Under the pieces are notes generated by a model. It saw only the letters and a list, made by a program, of their open reading frames with translations. It searched no databases and had not been told where the DNA came from. A stretch of 8,815 nucleotides of DNA from Chloroflexota bacterium (GTDB taxonomy: Bacteria > Chloroflexota > Limnocylindria > QHBO01): NCBI GenBank assembly GCA_013694795.1, contig JACDBS010000025.1:1-8815 (forward strand), given 5' to 3'. Positions 1 to 6,209 of the stretch are shown here, one piece after another. The number at the start of each line of letters is the position of its first letter. Position 1 is the stretch's first letter. Made by a program: the position numbers and the translations under genes.

Positions 1-1
1 G

Positions 2-1282
2 GTGGAGGACGACACGGTCCGGGCCGACGCGCGCCAGGGGCGCGGCGTGTGGGCCTGGATCGCGGCGCGCGTCATGCGGCGCCCGCTCCTCATCGCGCTG
101 CCCGTGCTGGCGCTGCTGGTCCTCGCCGGGTCGCCGTTCCTGTCCATTCAGCTGTCGACCGGCCAGAACCTCGAGGATCTGCCCGCCACGCCGGCGCGCG
201 ACGCGTTCCAGCTCATCGCCGACGAGTTCCCGGGCGGCTCCTCGGACCCTATCGTGGTCGCGCTCACGTATGACGACGCCATCCCGGGCACCGACGGGCT
301 CTCGGCCGAGCGCCAGGTCGAGCTGGCAAGCTACATCGACGAGCTGCAGGCGCTCGATGAGGTGTCCGGCGTCGAGAGCGTCCTGGACCCCCCGCCCGGC
401 ATCGCGGCCGAGCAGTACGCAGCACTCCTGGCCATGGCGCCTGACGAGCGCCCGTCGGAGGCGCGCGAGACCCTCGACGCGTACCTGGACGACTGGATCG
501 GCGGCGATACCACGAAGCTGCGAGTCGCGAGCGGGCTGCTGCCCGATTCGGATGACAGCCGAGACCTGGTGGATCGCGTGCGCGCGGCCTCGCGCCCGGA
601 GGGTGCCGAGACGCTGACCGGCGGCCTGCCGTCGCGGTCACGCGACTTCATGACCAGCTTCTACGCATCGGTCCCGCTGGCGGTGCTCATCGTGGTGGCG
701 GTAACGGCTGTCGTGCTGTTCCTGACGTTCGGATCGGTCTTTCTGCCGGTGAAGGCTGTGCTCATGAGCCTGATCAGCGTATCGGCCTCCTTCGGCGCGC
801 TGGTCTGGATCTTCCAGCAGGGCCACTTCGCCGACCTCCTCGGCTTTGACCCATCCAGCGCGACCGCCGCATGGCTGCCGATCCTCATGTTCGCAATCCT
901 GTTCGGACTGTCGATGGACTATGAGGTGCTGCTCCTGTCGCGCATCCGCGAGCGCTACCTGGCCCACGGCGACAACACGCGCGCCGTGGCCGAGGGGATC
1001 GGGATCACCGGCGGCATCATCACCGGGGCGGCGCTCATCATGGTCGCGGTGTTCGGGGCGTTCAGCCTGTCGGGCATCGTGTTCCTCAAGGCCATCGGCC
1101 TGAGCATGGCGCTGGCCGTGCTCATCGACGCCACCATCGTGCGCGGGATCCTGGTGCCGGCCTTCATGCGCGTCATGGGCTCGGTGAACTGGTGGGCGCC
1201 GCGCTGGGTGCAGCGGCTCGTCGCGCGGCTTGGCCTGTACGAGGGCCCGGCCGACCTCCATCACCCGGCGGCCATGGCCTGA
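2..1282 (+). CDS. MMPL/RND-family transporter, C-terminal part (5' truncated by the window)
   Basis: Inner-membrane exporter of the MMPL (mycobacterial membrane protein large-like) family, driven by the proton gradient; substrates in the family are lipids, antibiotics and other hydrophobic compounds, and the cargo here cannot be named. The visible 426 residues match the second half of the family. A loop with a basic stretch leads to a transmembrane helix at about residues 29-50. A soluble domain follows to about 220, then a bundle of helices from about 221 to 395. The signature LFGLSMDYEVLLLSRIRER lies around residues 300-318, with the conserved Asp306. Near the C-terminus are the family-typical LIDATIVRG and NWWAPRW motifs. 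The GTG at position 2 is unlikely to be the true start, because the sequence begins just before the mid-protein helix (TM7 in full-length members); about half the protein lies outside. The stop is 19 bp before the next gene, so co-transcription is possible. Confidence 0.93.
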   Translation: MEDDTVRADARQGRGVWAWIAARVMRRPLLIALPVLALLVLAGSPFLSIQLSTGQNLEDLPATPARDAFQLIADEFPGGSSDPIVVALTYDDAIPGTDGLSAERQVELASYIDELQALDEVSGVESVLDPPPGIAAEQYAALLAMAPDERPSEARETLDAYLDDWIGGDTTKLRVASGLLPDSDDSRDLVDRVRAASRPEGAETLTGGLPSRSRDFMTSFYASVPLAVLIVVAVTAVVLFLTFGSVFLPVKAVLMSLISVSASFGALVWIFQQGHFADLLGFDPSSATAAWLPILMFAILFGLSMDYEVLLLSRIRERYLAHGDNTRAVAEGIGITGGIITGAALIMVAVFGAFSLSGIVFLKAIGLSMALAVLIDATIVRGILVPAFMRVMGSVNWWAPRWVQRLVARLGLYEGPADLHHPAAMA

Positions 1283-1301
1283 ACGCGCGACAATCGCCTG
1301 C

Positions 1302-1568
1302 ATGGACCGAACGCGGCTGAACCACCTGACTGACCGATGGCGGGCGCGCCATGATGCCCGTCGTCCTTCTCCCCGGCCCCTGGCCGATCCCGCGCGCGAG
1401 GCGCTCGCAACCCGCGCCTTCCCCTTCCGAACGGTCACGCCAGCCTCCTACGTGGCGGATCACGGTACCGAGATGCCTGGCTTCACCTACGACGAAGCTT
1501 CCTACACCGATGCCGATCTCGACGCCTGGCTGCTCGAGGTCGGACGGCTGCTGCGGCGGGACCGATGA
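1302..1568 (+). CDS. Small hypothetical protein, coupled to the downstream metallopeptidase gene
   Basis: I do not recognise this 88-residue protein. It is hydrophilic, with a basic, Arg/Pro-rich N-terminal third and an acidic C-terminal part (FTYDEASYTDADLDAWLLEV) ending in a basic tail. There is no signal peptide, membrane helix or cysteine pair. I chose the ATG at 1302: an upstream in-frame ATG at 1230 would run deep into the MMPL gene, while 1302 sits 19 bp after its stop. No Shine-Dalgarno sequence is obvious. Codons are strongly G/C-ending, as in the neighbours, supporting real coding. Its stop overlaps the next start in ATGA (1565-1568), which usually means translational coupling. By position it could be a partner or regulator of the HExxH protein; that is inference from layout only. 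Confidence 0.68.
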   Translation: MDRTRLNHLTDRWRARHDARRPSPRPLADPAREALATRAFPFRTVTPASYVADHGTEMPGFTYDEASYTDADLDAWLLEVGRLLRRDR

Positions 1569-2161
1569 GCTCGCCGGCCTGGGCGGTCGAGTTGCTCGAC
1601 GCGGTATGCACCGATGCGGGCGTCGCGCCTCCCCGCCTCCTGTGGCGCAACCGCCGAGGCGAGCATTCCACCGGAGTGACACGTCGTGGCGACGGGCTGA
1701 TGGCGGTACGCGCCGGTTCCGATCTGCTCGACCAGCGGCTCACCCTCCTCCATGAGCTGGCCCACTGGCTTTCGACTCCTGCCCGCCGTCGCCGTGGGCA
1801 GTCGGTGCATCACGGGCGTCAGTTCTACGCGGTGGCTTTCGCCCTCTATCGGCGCCATGGGCTGACCGATGCGGATGCGCTGCGCCTTGAATCCGCCCGC
1901 TACCGCAGCTCGCTGCGGCACGCGGTCGCGCTCGGGGTGACCGGGGCGGTCGAGGCCCTCGCGGCACATCGGTCAACCATTCGCGCCCGTCCGCGCCGCC
2001 GGTGGCGTGTCCTCGTGCCGGAGCACTCGATTCGCCTGGAGCGCGACGGCCGCTGGGCCGTCTGTGTCACCTGCCGACAGCGCGTCGTCGGGATCAATCT
2101 CGCCCGCATTCGCCGCGCCCACCGGCCGGTGCGCCACGTCCTCATGACCGCCGCCTCCTGA
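1565..2161 (+). CDS. SprT-like HExxH zinc metallopeptidase-fold protein
   Basis: A 198-residue protein with a zincin motif HELAH at residues 63-67, preceded by a hydrophobic helix. After about 15 residues comes H83-G-R-Q-F, the position where SprT/Wss1-type proteins carry the third zinc ligand (HG..F). The order is therefore a small N-terminal alpha/beta region (1-55), the HExxH helix, the third His, then helical segments to about 135. The tail holds C167-x2-C170 followed by H186 and H191, which could form a second zinc site; SprT proteins often have a C-terminal zinc ribbon, but this spacing is different. SprT-like domains cleave DNA-protein crosslinks or act in DNA repair; the ImmA/IrrE family, which also has HExxH, cleaves repressors. 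I favour SprT-like because of the third-His spacing. No signal peptide, so cytoplasmic. The start overlaps the upstream stop (ATGA), so it is probably made by translational coupling. Confidence 0.8.
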   Translation: MSSPAWAVELLDAVCTDAGVAPPRLLWRNRRGEHSTGVTRRGDGLMAVRAGSDLLDQRLTLLHELAHWLSTPARRRRGQSVHHGRQFYAVAFALYRRHGLTDADALRLESARYRSSLRHAVALGVTGAVEALAAHRSTIRARPRRRWRVLVPEHSIRLERDGRWAVCVTCRQRVVGINLARIRRAHRPVRHVLMTAAS

Positions 2162-2235
2162 GCATGGCGGACGCCGCCGGGCCCCACCGCCTGGTCCATC
2201 GCGGCCCGATGTATCGGTTTATCCGTGCCCGAACC

Positions 2236-2269
2236 ACCCGCCAGGTGCGGGTCAGGCCGATAGATCGGC
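2236..2269. terminator. Tandem short hairpins downstream of the metallopeptidase gene (possible terminator)
   Basis: Two perfect stems lie 75-110 bases after the stop at 2161: ACCCGC/GCGGGT with a 5-nt loop (2236-2252), and GCCGAT/ATCGGC with a 2-nt loop (2256-2269). Neither is followed by a T-run, so a classical intrinsic terminator is not shown. The role as 3' end or pause site is inferred from position only. Confidence 0.3.
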
Positions 2270-2407
2270 TCTGATCTGCATCAAGCCGGCTCGGAGAACT
2301 CACTCTTCGCCGCGGGTCCGCAATCGGCACGAACGAGAGGTGATCGACAGGCTGCTGGCATCGGGGACGCCAGGAATCGACGCGACGGTCCCTCCTCAGC
2401 GTTGGCT

Positions 2408-2561
2408 GAAGTTGTCACTCGTTCTTGAGGCGGGCGTTAGGCGACCTGCGCCGCTGTGTCGGACGATGCCAGATCGGACCACGCTCAAGTCGTCGCTCAT
2501 TGGACCCCCGACGTGCGTCTGGCGTCGCCTAACTGCCGCGTAATGGGCAGATGACAACTTC
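2408..2561. repeat. 154-bp inverted-repeat element, MITE-like or transposon remnant
   Basis: The left arm (2408-2445) and right arm (2524-2561, reverse complement) both have GAAGTTGTCA, exactly 18 bases, then GTTAGGCGAC. Both 10-mers are identical, and I count 28 of 38 positions matching overall. Weaker similarity continues inward, pairing about 2450-2462 with 2508-2519 with one gap, so the arms may be about 55 bases. A further internal pair GCCAGA (2468-2473) / TCTGGC (2518-2523) abuts the right arm. The whole could fold into a long hairpin as RNA or single-stranded DNA. No gene fits inside and I see no target-site duplication. The likeliest reading is a non-autonomous mobile element (MITE) or two ends of a collapsed insertion sequence; a structured RNA or large palindromic repeat is the alternative. 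Confidence 0.65.
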
Positions 2562-2579
2562 CGGGCGGACGCCGCCGTC

Positions 2580-3497
2580 TCAGGCGCGAACGGCCAGTCG
2601 GTCTCGCGCAAGGGACGCCGCAGCCGCCAGCCGTGTCACCGCCTCGGGCGTGCGCGGCCACAGATGCACGATGAGGTGCCTGATCCCGAGCTCGGCGTAG
2701 CCGGCGAGGGCATCGGCGATCTCCTCGGTCGAGCCGTGCATGGCGTTGGCCGGCGCGTCGGAATCCTCCGCCACCGCCACAAAGACGCCGGCGCTCAGCT
2801 CCAGCGTGGCCGGATCGCGCCCGGTCTCCGCCAGCGCGGCGTGCAGGCGGGCTAACCGCTGACGCAGCTCATCGGCCTCGTCGGGATGGCCGTACCAGGC
2901 GGCGTTCCACTGGTCGGCGTGCTTCGCCACCAGCTCCAGCATCCGCGGCTGCTTGCCGGCGATCATGATCGGCGGACCGTCCGGCCGCGGACCGCGAGGG
3001 ACCAGGTCGGCGTCGAGCGCGCGGTGCCATCGGCCCCTGAAGGTGGCGGAGCCTGTGCGCAGCATCGGAAGGATGATCTCGAGCGCTTCGGCAAAGCGGC
3101 CCACGCGGTGGTCGAACGGGAGGCCGAAGGCGTCGAATTCGGGCTCGTGCCAGCCGCAGCCGAGACCAAGGATGAGGCGTCCGCCGCTCACCTCCTCAAA
3201 GGTGGCGGCCATCTTGGCGATCATGGCCGGATTGCGGAACGGGACGCACAGCACAAGCGGTCCCAGCTCCACCCGCGTGGTCACCGCGGCCATGGCCGAC
3301 AGCAGCGTCCAGGCCTCGTGGATGCCGCGTGTGTGATCGTCATCGTTTGCGGAGCGGAAGAGGACGTGATCGGCGCACCACACCGAGTCCAGCCCGCCCT
3401 CCTCGGCAGCCATGGTCATGGCGCGGAGGTGGTCGAAGGACGGCGGCTGCCCGGTGGCCTTGTCCTCGCCGATGGGCAGCATCAATCCAATCTTCAT
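2580..3497 (-). CDS. Luciferase-like (LLM-class) flavin/F420-dependent oxidoreductase
   Basis: A 305-residue TIM-barrel oxidoreductase of the bacterial luciferase-like family, which uses F420H2 or FMNH2 for monooxygenation or hydride transfer on small organic substrates. The family marks are in order: N-terminal MKIGLMLPIG strand, GLDSVWCADH (residues 35-44), the strand LGPLV (78-82), the NPAMIAKMAATFEEVSGGR segment (89-107), then LILGLGCGWHEPEF (108-121) and GLPFDHRVGRFAEALEI (125-141). The later PIMIAGKQPRMLELVAKHAD segment is the usual phosphate/cofactor loop region. Its length is normal for the family and it appears complete. The C-terminus is helical and Ala/Arg-rich. The pattern fits the probable F420-dependent subgroup common in Actinobacteria and Chloroflexi, but cofactor and substrate cannot be proven here. 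The ATG at 3497 has no clear Shine-Dalgarno but has a TAGCAT motif six bases upstream. It is divergent from the CoA-transferase gene, suggesting shared control. Confidence 0.92.
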   Translation of the reverse strand: MKIGLMLPIGEDKATGQPPSFDHLRAMTMAAEEGGLDSVWCADHVLFRSANDDDHTRGIHEAWTLLSAMAAVTTRVELGPLVLCVPFRNPAMIAKMAATFEEVSGGRLILGLGCGWHEPEFDAFGLPFDHRVGRFAEALEIILPMLRTGSATFRGRWHRALDADLVPRGPRPDGPPIMIAGKQPRMLELVAKHADQWNAAWYGHPDEADELRQRLARLHAALAETGRDPATLELSAGVFVAVAEDSDAPANAMHGSTEEIADALAGYAELGIRHLIVHLWPRTPEAVTRLAAAASLARDRLAVRA

Positions 3498-3503
3498 GCG
3501 TGA

Positions 3504-3509
3504 ATGCTA
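3504..3509 (-). promoter_or_regulatory. Candidate leaderless -10 box for the oxidoreductase gene
   Basis: On the minus strand TAGCAT (TANNNT pattern) ends six bases before the ATG at 3497, and no ribosome-binding site lies between. This spacing fits leaderless transcripts as known in high-GC Gram-positive bacteria. No -35 element is evident. A six-base motif can occur by chance. Confidence 0.3.
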
Positions 3510-3536
3510 GCGGCGCGCGTGCCAGCCCATCTCATC

Positions 3537-3542
3537 TACCGT
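3537..3542 (+). promoter_or_regulatory. Candidate leaderless -10 box for the CoA-transferase gene
   Basis: TACCGT (TANNNT pattern) ends seven bases before the ATG at 3550. The spacer AGCGGCC has no convincing ribosome site, so transcription could start at or next to the start codon. It mirrors the motif for the divergent gene in the same 52-bp gap. Confidence 0.3.
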
Positions 3543-3549
3543 AGCGGCC

Positions 3550-4659
3550 ATGGCGCAGCTTCCGTTGGAGGGCATCCGGGTCATCGATGTCAGCCGCGTG
3601 CTGGCCGGGCCCTTCGCCACCATGCTCCTCGCCGATCTCGGCGCCGACGTCATCAAGGTCGAGCCGCCCGACGGCGACGAAACGCGCGAATGGGGACCGC
3701 CGTGGTGGGGCGATCCACGCGACCGTCGCAGCGCCTACTTCGCATCGGTCAATCGCAACAAGCGCAGCGTCGTGCTCGATTTGCGGACCGCTGGCGGGCG
3801 CACAACCCTGGATCGCCTGCTTGCCACGGCCGACCTGCTCGTTCACAACTACCGACCGGCCACGGCCGCGCGCCTGGGCCTCGAGGCGGACGCCCTGAGC
3901 GTGGGCCATCCACGCCTGATCGTCGCCAGCATCGGTGGCTTTGACGGCGCCGATGCCAACCGCCCCGCCTACGACCTGCTGGCGCAGGCCGTCAGCGGCC
4001 TGATGTCGATCACCGGGGAGCCGGACGGCAGGCCGACGAAGGTTGGCATCGCGCTGCTCGACCTGCTGGCCGGGCTGGAATGCGCGGTCGGGGCACTCGC
4101 CGCGCTCGTGGGTCGTGGCCGGACGAGGCGGGTGCAGGTGAACCTGATCGAGGTCGGCGTCACCTCGCTCATCAACGTGCTCGGCAATCACCTTGCCACC
4201 GGCGACGAGCCTCGCCGTCACGGCAACGCCCATCCGAATATCGCGCCCTACGAGTCGTTCGAGGCACGCGACGGCGACCTCGTGATCGCGGTCGGCAACG
4301 ACGCGCAGTTTCGGAGGCTGCTGGGCGTACTTGGCCTGGACGACCCCGACGGGAGGTACGCGACGAACCCCCTACGCGTCGCCGGCCATCAGCAGCTCGC
4401 CGCTTGGCTGGGAGAGCGAATCGGCGCATGGCCGCGCGCGCAGCTGGTCGCCGCGCTGGCGGAGGCCGATGTGCCGGCGGGACCGGTCAACACCGTTTCC
4501 GAGGCCGTAGCCGCCATGGGCTCGGGTTGGACGCAACGCATCGACGGGATGACGCTGGCCCCCAGCCCCTTGCGCCTCGACGGCGCCAGGCTCCAGCCTC
4601 GTCATGCACCACCCCTCCTCGGCGAGCACAGCGACGAGGTGCTGGCCGAGCTCCCCTGA
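3550..4659 (+). CDS. Family III acyl-CoA transferase (CaiB/BaiF type)
   Basis: A 369-residue cytoplasmic enzyme of CoA-transferase family III, which moves CoA between carboxylic acids through an aspartyl-CoA anhydride; relatives include formyl-CoA transferase, carnitine CoA-transferase and alpha-methylacyl-CoA racemase. The N-terminus shows the family pattern LEGIRVIDVSRVLAGPFATM (residues 6-25), then LADLGADVIKVEPP (27-40). NRNKRSVVLDL is at 68-78, and NYRPATAARLGL at 100-111. YDLLAQAVSGLMSITG (141-156) is followed by KVGIALLDLLAG, where Asp171 sits at the catalytic aspartate position. The C-terminal part has the substrate-domain motif NTVSEA and ends with LLGEHSDEVLAEL, the standard family ending. 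Length is slightly short of the usual 380-430, but nothing essential seems missing. It is divergent from the LLM oxidoreductase, so the pair may act in degradation of a carboxylic acid; the substrate is unknown. Confidence 0.92.
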   Translation: MAQLPLEGIRVIDVSRVLAGPFATMLLADLGADVIKVEPPDGDETREWGPPWWGDPRDRRSAYFASVNRNKRSVVLDLRTAGGRTTLDRLLATADLLVHNYRPATAARLGLEADALSVGHPRLIVASIGGFDGADANRPAYDLLAQAVSGLMSITGEPDGRPTKVGIALLDLLAGLECAVGALAALVGRGRTRRVQVNLIEVGVTSLINVLGNHLATGDEPRRHGNAHPNIAPYESFEARDGDLVIAVGNDAQFRRLLGVLGLDDPDGRYATNPLRVAGHQQLAAWLGERIGAWPRAQLVAALAEADVPAGPVNTVSEAVAAMGSGWTQRIDGMTLAPSPLRLDGARLQPRHAPPLLGEHSDEVLAELP

Positions 4660-4705
4660 CGGCCAGCCAGCACGCCGCCCGACGCGCGGGACGCGTTTGG
4701 ACCGA

Positions 4706-4711
4706 TACAAT
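4706..4711 (+). promoter_or_regulatory. -10 box of the tRNA-Gly promoter
   Basis: TACAAT matches the -10 consensus at five of six positions and ends 13 bases before the mature tRNA 5' end, leaving room for a short leader removed by RNase P. No good -35 hexamer lies at the usual distance; the upstream sequence is GC-rich. Confidence 0.5.
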
Positions 4712-4724
4712 GGCAGAGCGCGAT

Positions 4725-4800
4725 GCGGGAGTAGCTCAGCTGGTAGAGCGCGACCCTTCCAAGGTCGATGTCGCGAGTTCGATCCTCGTCTCCCGCTCCA
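4725..4800 (+). tRNA. tRNA-Gly (anticodon TCC)
   Basis: A complete 76-nt cloverleaf. The acceptor stem is GCGGGAG with CTCCCGC, seven perfect pairs. The D-arm is GCTC/GAGC with loop AGCTGGTA. The anticodon stem CGACC/GGTCG encloses the loop CTTCCAA, giving anticodon TCC, which reads GGA and, by wobble, GGG. A five-base variable loop is followed by the T-arm GCGAG/CTCGT with loop TTCGATC. The discriminator is T, as usual for bacterial tRNA-Gly, and the 3' CCA is encoded. It is a lone tRNA between the CoA-transferase and the hydrolase-cyclase gene. Confidence 0.97.
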
Positions 4801-4805
4801 ACCTC

Positions 4806-4852
4806 TCAGGCTGTCGGCGTTCAACCCCGATCGACGGAACACGCCGCCCTGA
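4806..4852. terminator. Long imperfect hairpin between the tRNA and the convergent cyclase gene
   Basis: The arms TCAGG + CGGCG + TTC pair with GAA + CGCCG + CCTGA around a 14-base loop: thirteen pairs interrupted by small bulges. It starts five bases after the tRNA CCA and lies 26 bases beyond the stop of the minus-strand gene, where a terminator shared by two convergent genes would be expected. Neither side has a T-run, so factor-independent termination is not proven. Confidence 0.4.
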
Positions 4853-4877
4853 TGCTCACCCGACTCGCATGCCCTCG

Positions 4878-6209
4878 CTATGGGTCCATCACAGCGTAGA
4901 GCGTCCACTCTCCGGGAATTCCCTTGAGGGAGTGCGCTCCGCGCTCCTCGAAGCGCAGCCCGGAGCCGGAGACCAGGTCTCTCACAGTGCCCGATGTCAG
5001 TATTTCGCCCGGCGCGGCGACGGCGCTGACGCGGGCACCGAGATGCACGGCGATGCCCTCGACGCCAGCTTCCACCAGCTCGACCTCTCCAGTGTGGACG
5101 CCGGCCCGCGTTTCGAGCCCCAACGCATGGGCGGCATCGCGAATTGCCGCCGCGCAGCGGACCGCGCGCGCTGGCCCATCGAAGGTGGCGAGCAGTCCAT
5201 CCCCTTCGATTCGAAGATGGTCACCGCGCCAGCGCTCCAGTGCGCGCCGCATGGCGGCGCGATAGTCGGTCAGGACTTGACGCCAGCGCCTGTCCCCCAA
5301 TGCGGCCGCCAGCGATGTTGACCCGACCAGGTCAACGAACAGCACGGTCGTGAGCACCCGATCCGGATCATGCGCGGCGCGAGCGCCGGTGAGAAACTCC
5401 TCGACTTCGTCAATGATGGCATCCGCATTTCCGACGTAGGGCAGGTGGTCCGCGCCCGGCAGCAGGACGAAGCGGGCGCCGGGGATTCGCTCCGCTATGT
5501 AGCGCCCCTCATCGGGGCTTGAGTCGAGGTCTCCGGCTCGGTGTAATACCAACGTCGGCACTCGCAGCACCGGCAGCACCTCCCGAATGTCGATGTGCGT
5601 ATTCATGCGCAGCAGGCCAGCGGCGGTTCCAGGGCTGGCGGAGCGGCGAAAATAGGCCGCAAGTCGTCTTCGGGTCTCCTCGTCGGCGCTCGGAGCGAGC
5701 CGCGAGACATCCAGCTGAGCCCATTCGAGTCGCACGCGCTCGATTTCCGCATCGCGCTCGTCGGGACGTGGCGCCCAGGGATAATCCGGGCTCCACACGC
5801 GCTTGGCGAATATGCCGCAAGTGATGAGAGCGCGCGTTCGGTGTGGATACGTCGCCGCGAAAAGCACAGCGAGACTCCCTCCCTCGGACCAGCCGAACAC
5901 GGCAGCCTGCTGGGAGCCGACTGCGTCCATCACGGCCCGGACGTCGTCCATTCGCTGTTCCAGGGACGGCAGATCGTCATGCGGGACTGGGTCAGACAGC
6001 CCGGTACCCCGTTTGTCGAAGAGGATGAGGCGGGAGAATGAGGCGAGCCTGCCCAGGAATCGGGCAAGAAGCGGCTCCTCCCACGATTCCTCGACGTTCG
6101 ACACCCACCCGGGGACGTAGAGAAGATCAAGCGGGCCGTCGCCCACCACCTGATACGCGATGTGAACGTCCTCGGACTGAGCGTATTGCGTCTTCGGTCG
6201 TTGGTCCAC
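4878..6209 (-). CDS. Alpha/beta-hydrolase fused to a class III nucleotide cyclase
   Basis: A 443-residue two-domain signalling protein, probably cytoplasmic (no signal peptide or membrane helix). Residues 8-275 form an alpha/beta-hydrolase fold. VVGDGPLDLLYVPG opens it, FDKRGTGLSD (64-73) is the conserved oxyanion-side strand, and the nucleophile elbow is G-W-S108-E-G. Asp227 or Asp229 and His255 (GADHLP) complete a plausible triad. Residues 284-443 are a class III cyclase catalytic domain. FVDLVGST carries metal ligand Asp293, EGDG carries the second, Asp337, and GIAVHLGARV carries Arg393. The domain ends in the typical LKGIPGEWTLYAV. The Lys usually four residues before the second Asp is Arg333, and the usual Asp pair before the GxAVH motif is Ala-Gly, so adenine recognition may be altered. 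The GTG at 6209 follows GGAGGA by three bases, a tight but usable spacing; an in-frame stop lies upstream. Hydrolase-cyclase fusions are known in Actinobacteria and Chloroflexi; the hydrolase part may sense a ligand. Confidence 0.92.
   Translation of the reverse strand: MDQRPKTQYAQSEDVHIAYQVVGDGPLDLLYVPGWVSNVEESWEEPLLARFLGRLASFSRLILFDKRGTGLSDPVPHDDLPSLEQRMDDVRAVMDAVGSQQAAVFGWSEGGSLAVLFAATYPHRTRALITCGIFAKRVWSPDYPWAPRPDERDAEIERVRLEWAQLDVSRLAPSADEETRRRLAAYFRRSASPGTAAGLLRMNTHIDIREVLPVLRVPTLVLHRAGDLDSSPDEGRYIAERIPGARFVLLPGADHLPYVGNADAIIDEVEEFLTGARAAHDPDRVLTTVLFVDLVGSTSLAAALGDRRWRQVLTDYRAAMRRALERWRGDHLRIEGDGLLATFDGPARAVRCAAAIRDAAHALGLETRAGVHTGEVELVEAGVEGIAVHLGARVSAVAAPGEILTSGTVRDLVSGSGLRFEERGAHSLKGIPGEWTLYAVMDP

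Larger units (their letters stand above)
2162..2579. other. Gene-free stretch with hairpins and an inverted-repeat element
   Basis: Between the metallopeptidase stop and the stop of the minus-strand oxidoreductase there are 418 bases without a convincing gene. Short open frames exist on both strands but have no ribosome site, no recognisable domain, and partly lie inside the inverted repeats. The first third holds two adjacent short hairpins, the last third the 154-bp inverted-repeat element, both listed separately. I see nothing in 2270-2407. The flanking genes converge, so no promoter is required here. Confidence 0.7.

Noticed and set aside
638..1438. Minus-strand open frame of 266 codons opposite the MMPL gene.
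   Set aside because: The composition is dominated by His, Arg, Asp and Gln, as expected from the antisense of a membrane protein; the plus frame has clear MMPL motifs.
2436..2533. Integron attC site: GTTAGGC and GCCTAAC match the attC core consensus GTTRRRY / RYYYAAC.
   Set aside because: The order is reversed for an attC (GTTRRRY on the left, RYYYAAC on the right). No partner box lies at a suitable distance upstream of 2436 or downstream of 2533, and the matched flanking 10-mers fit a terminal inverted repeat better.
2340..2543. Small plus-strand open frame of 67 codons.
   Set aside because: It is largely composed of the inverted-repeat element, has no good ribosome site and no recognisable protein signature.
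4080..5321. Plus-strand open frame of 413 codons spanning the CoA-transferase end, the tRNA and the cyclase domain.
   Set aside because: It crosses a perfect tRNA gene and two genes with clear domains in other frames.
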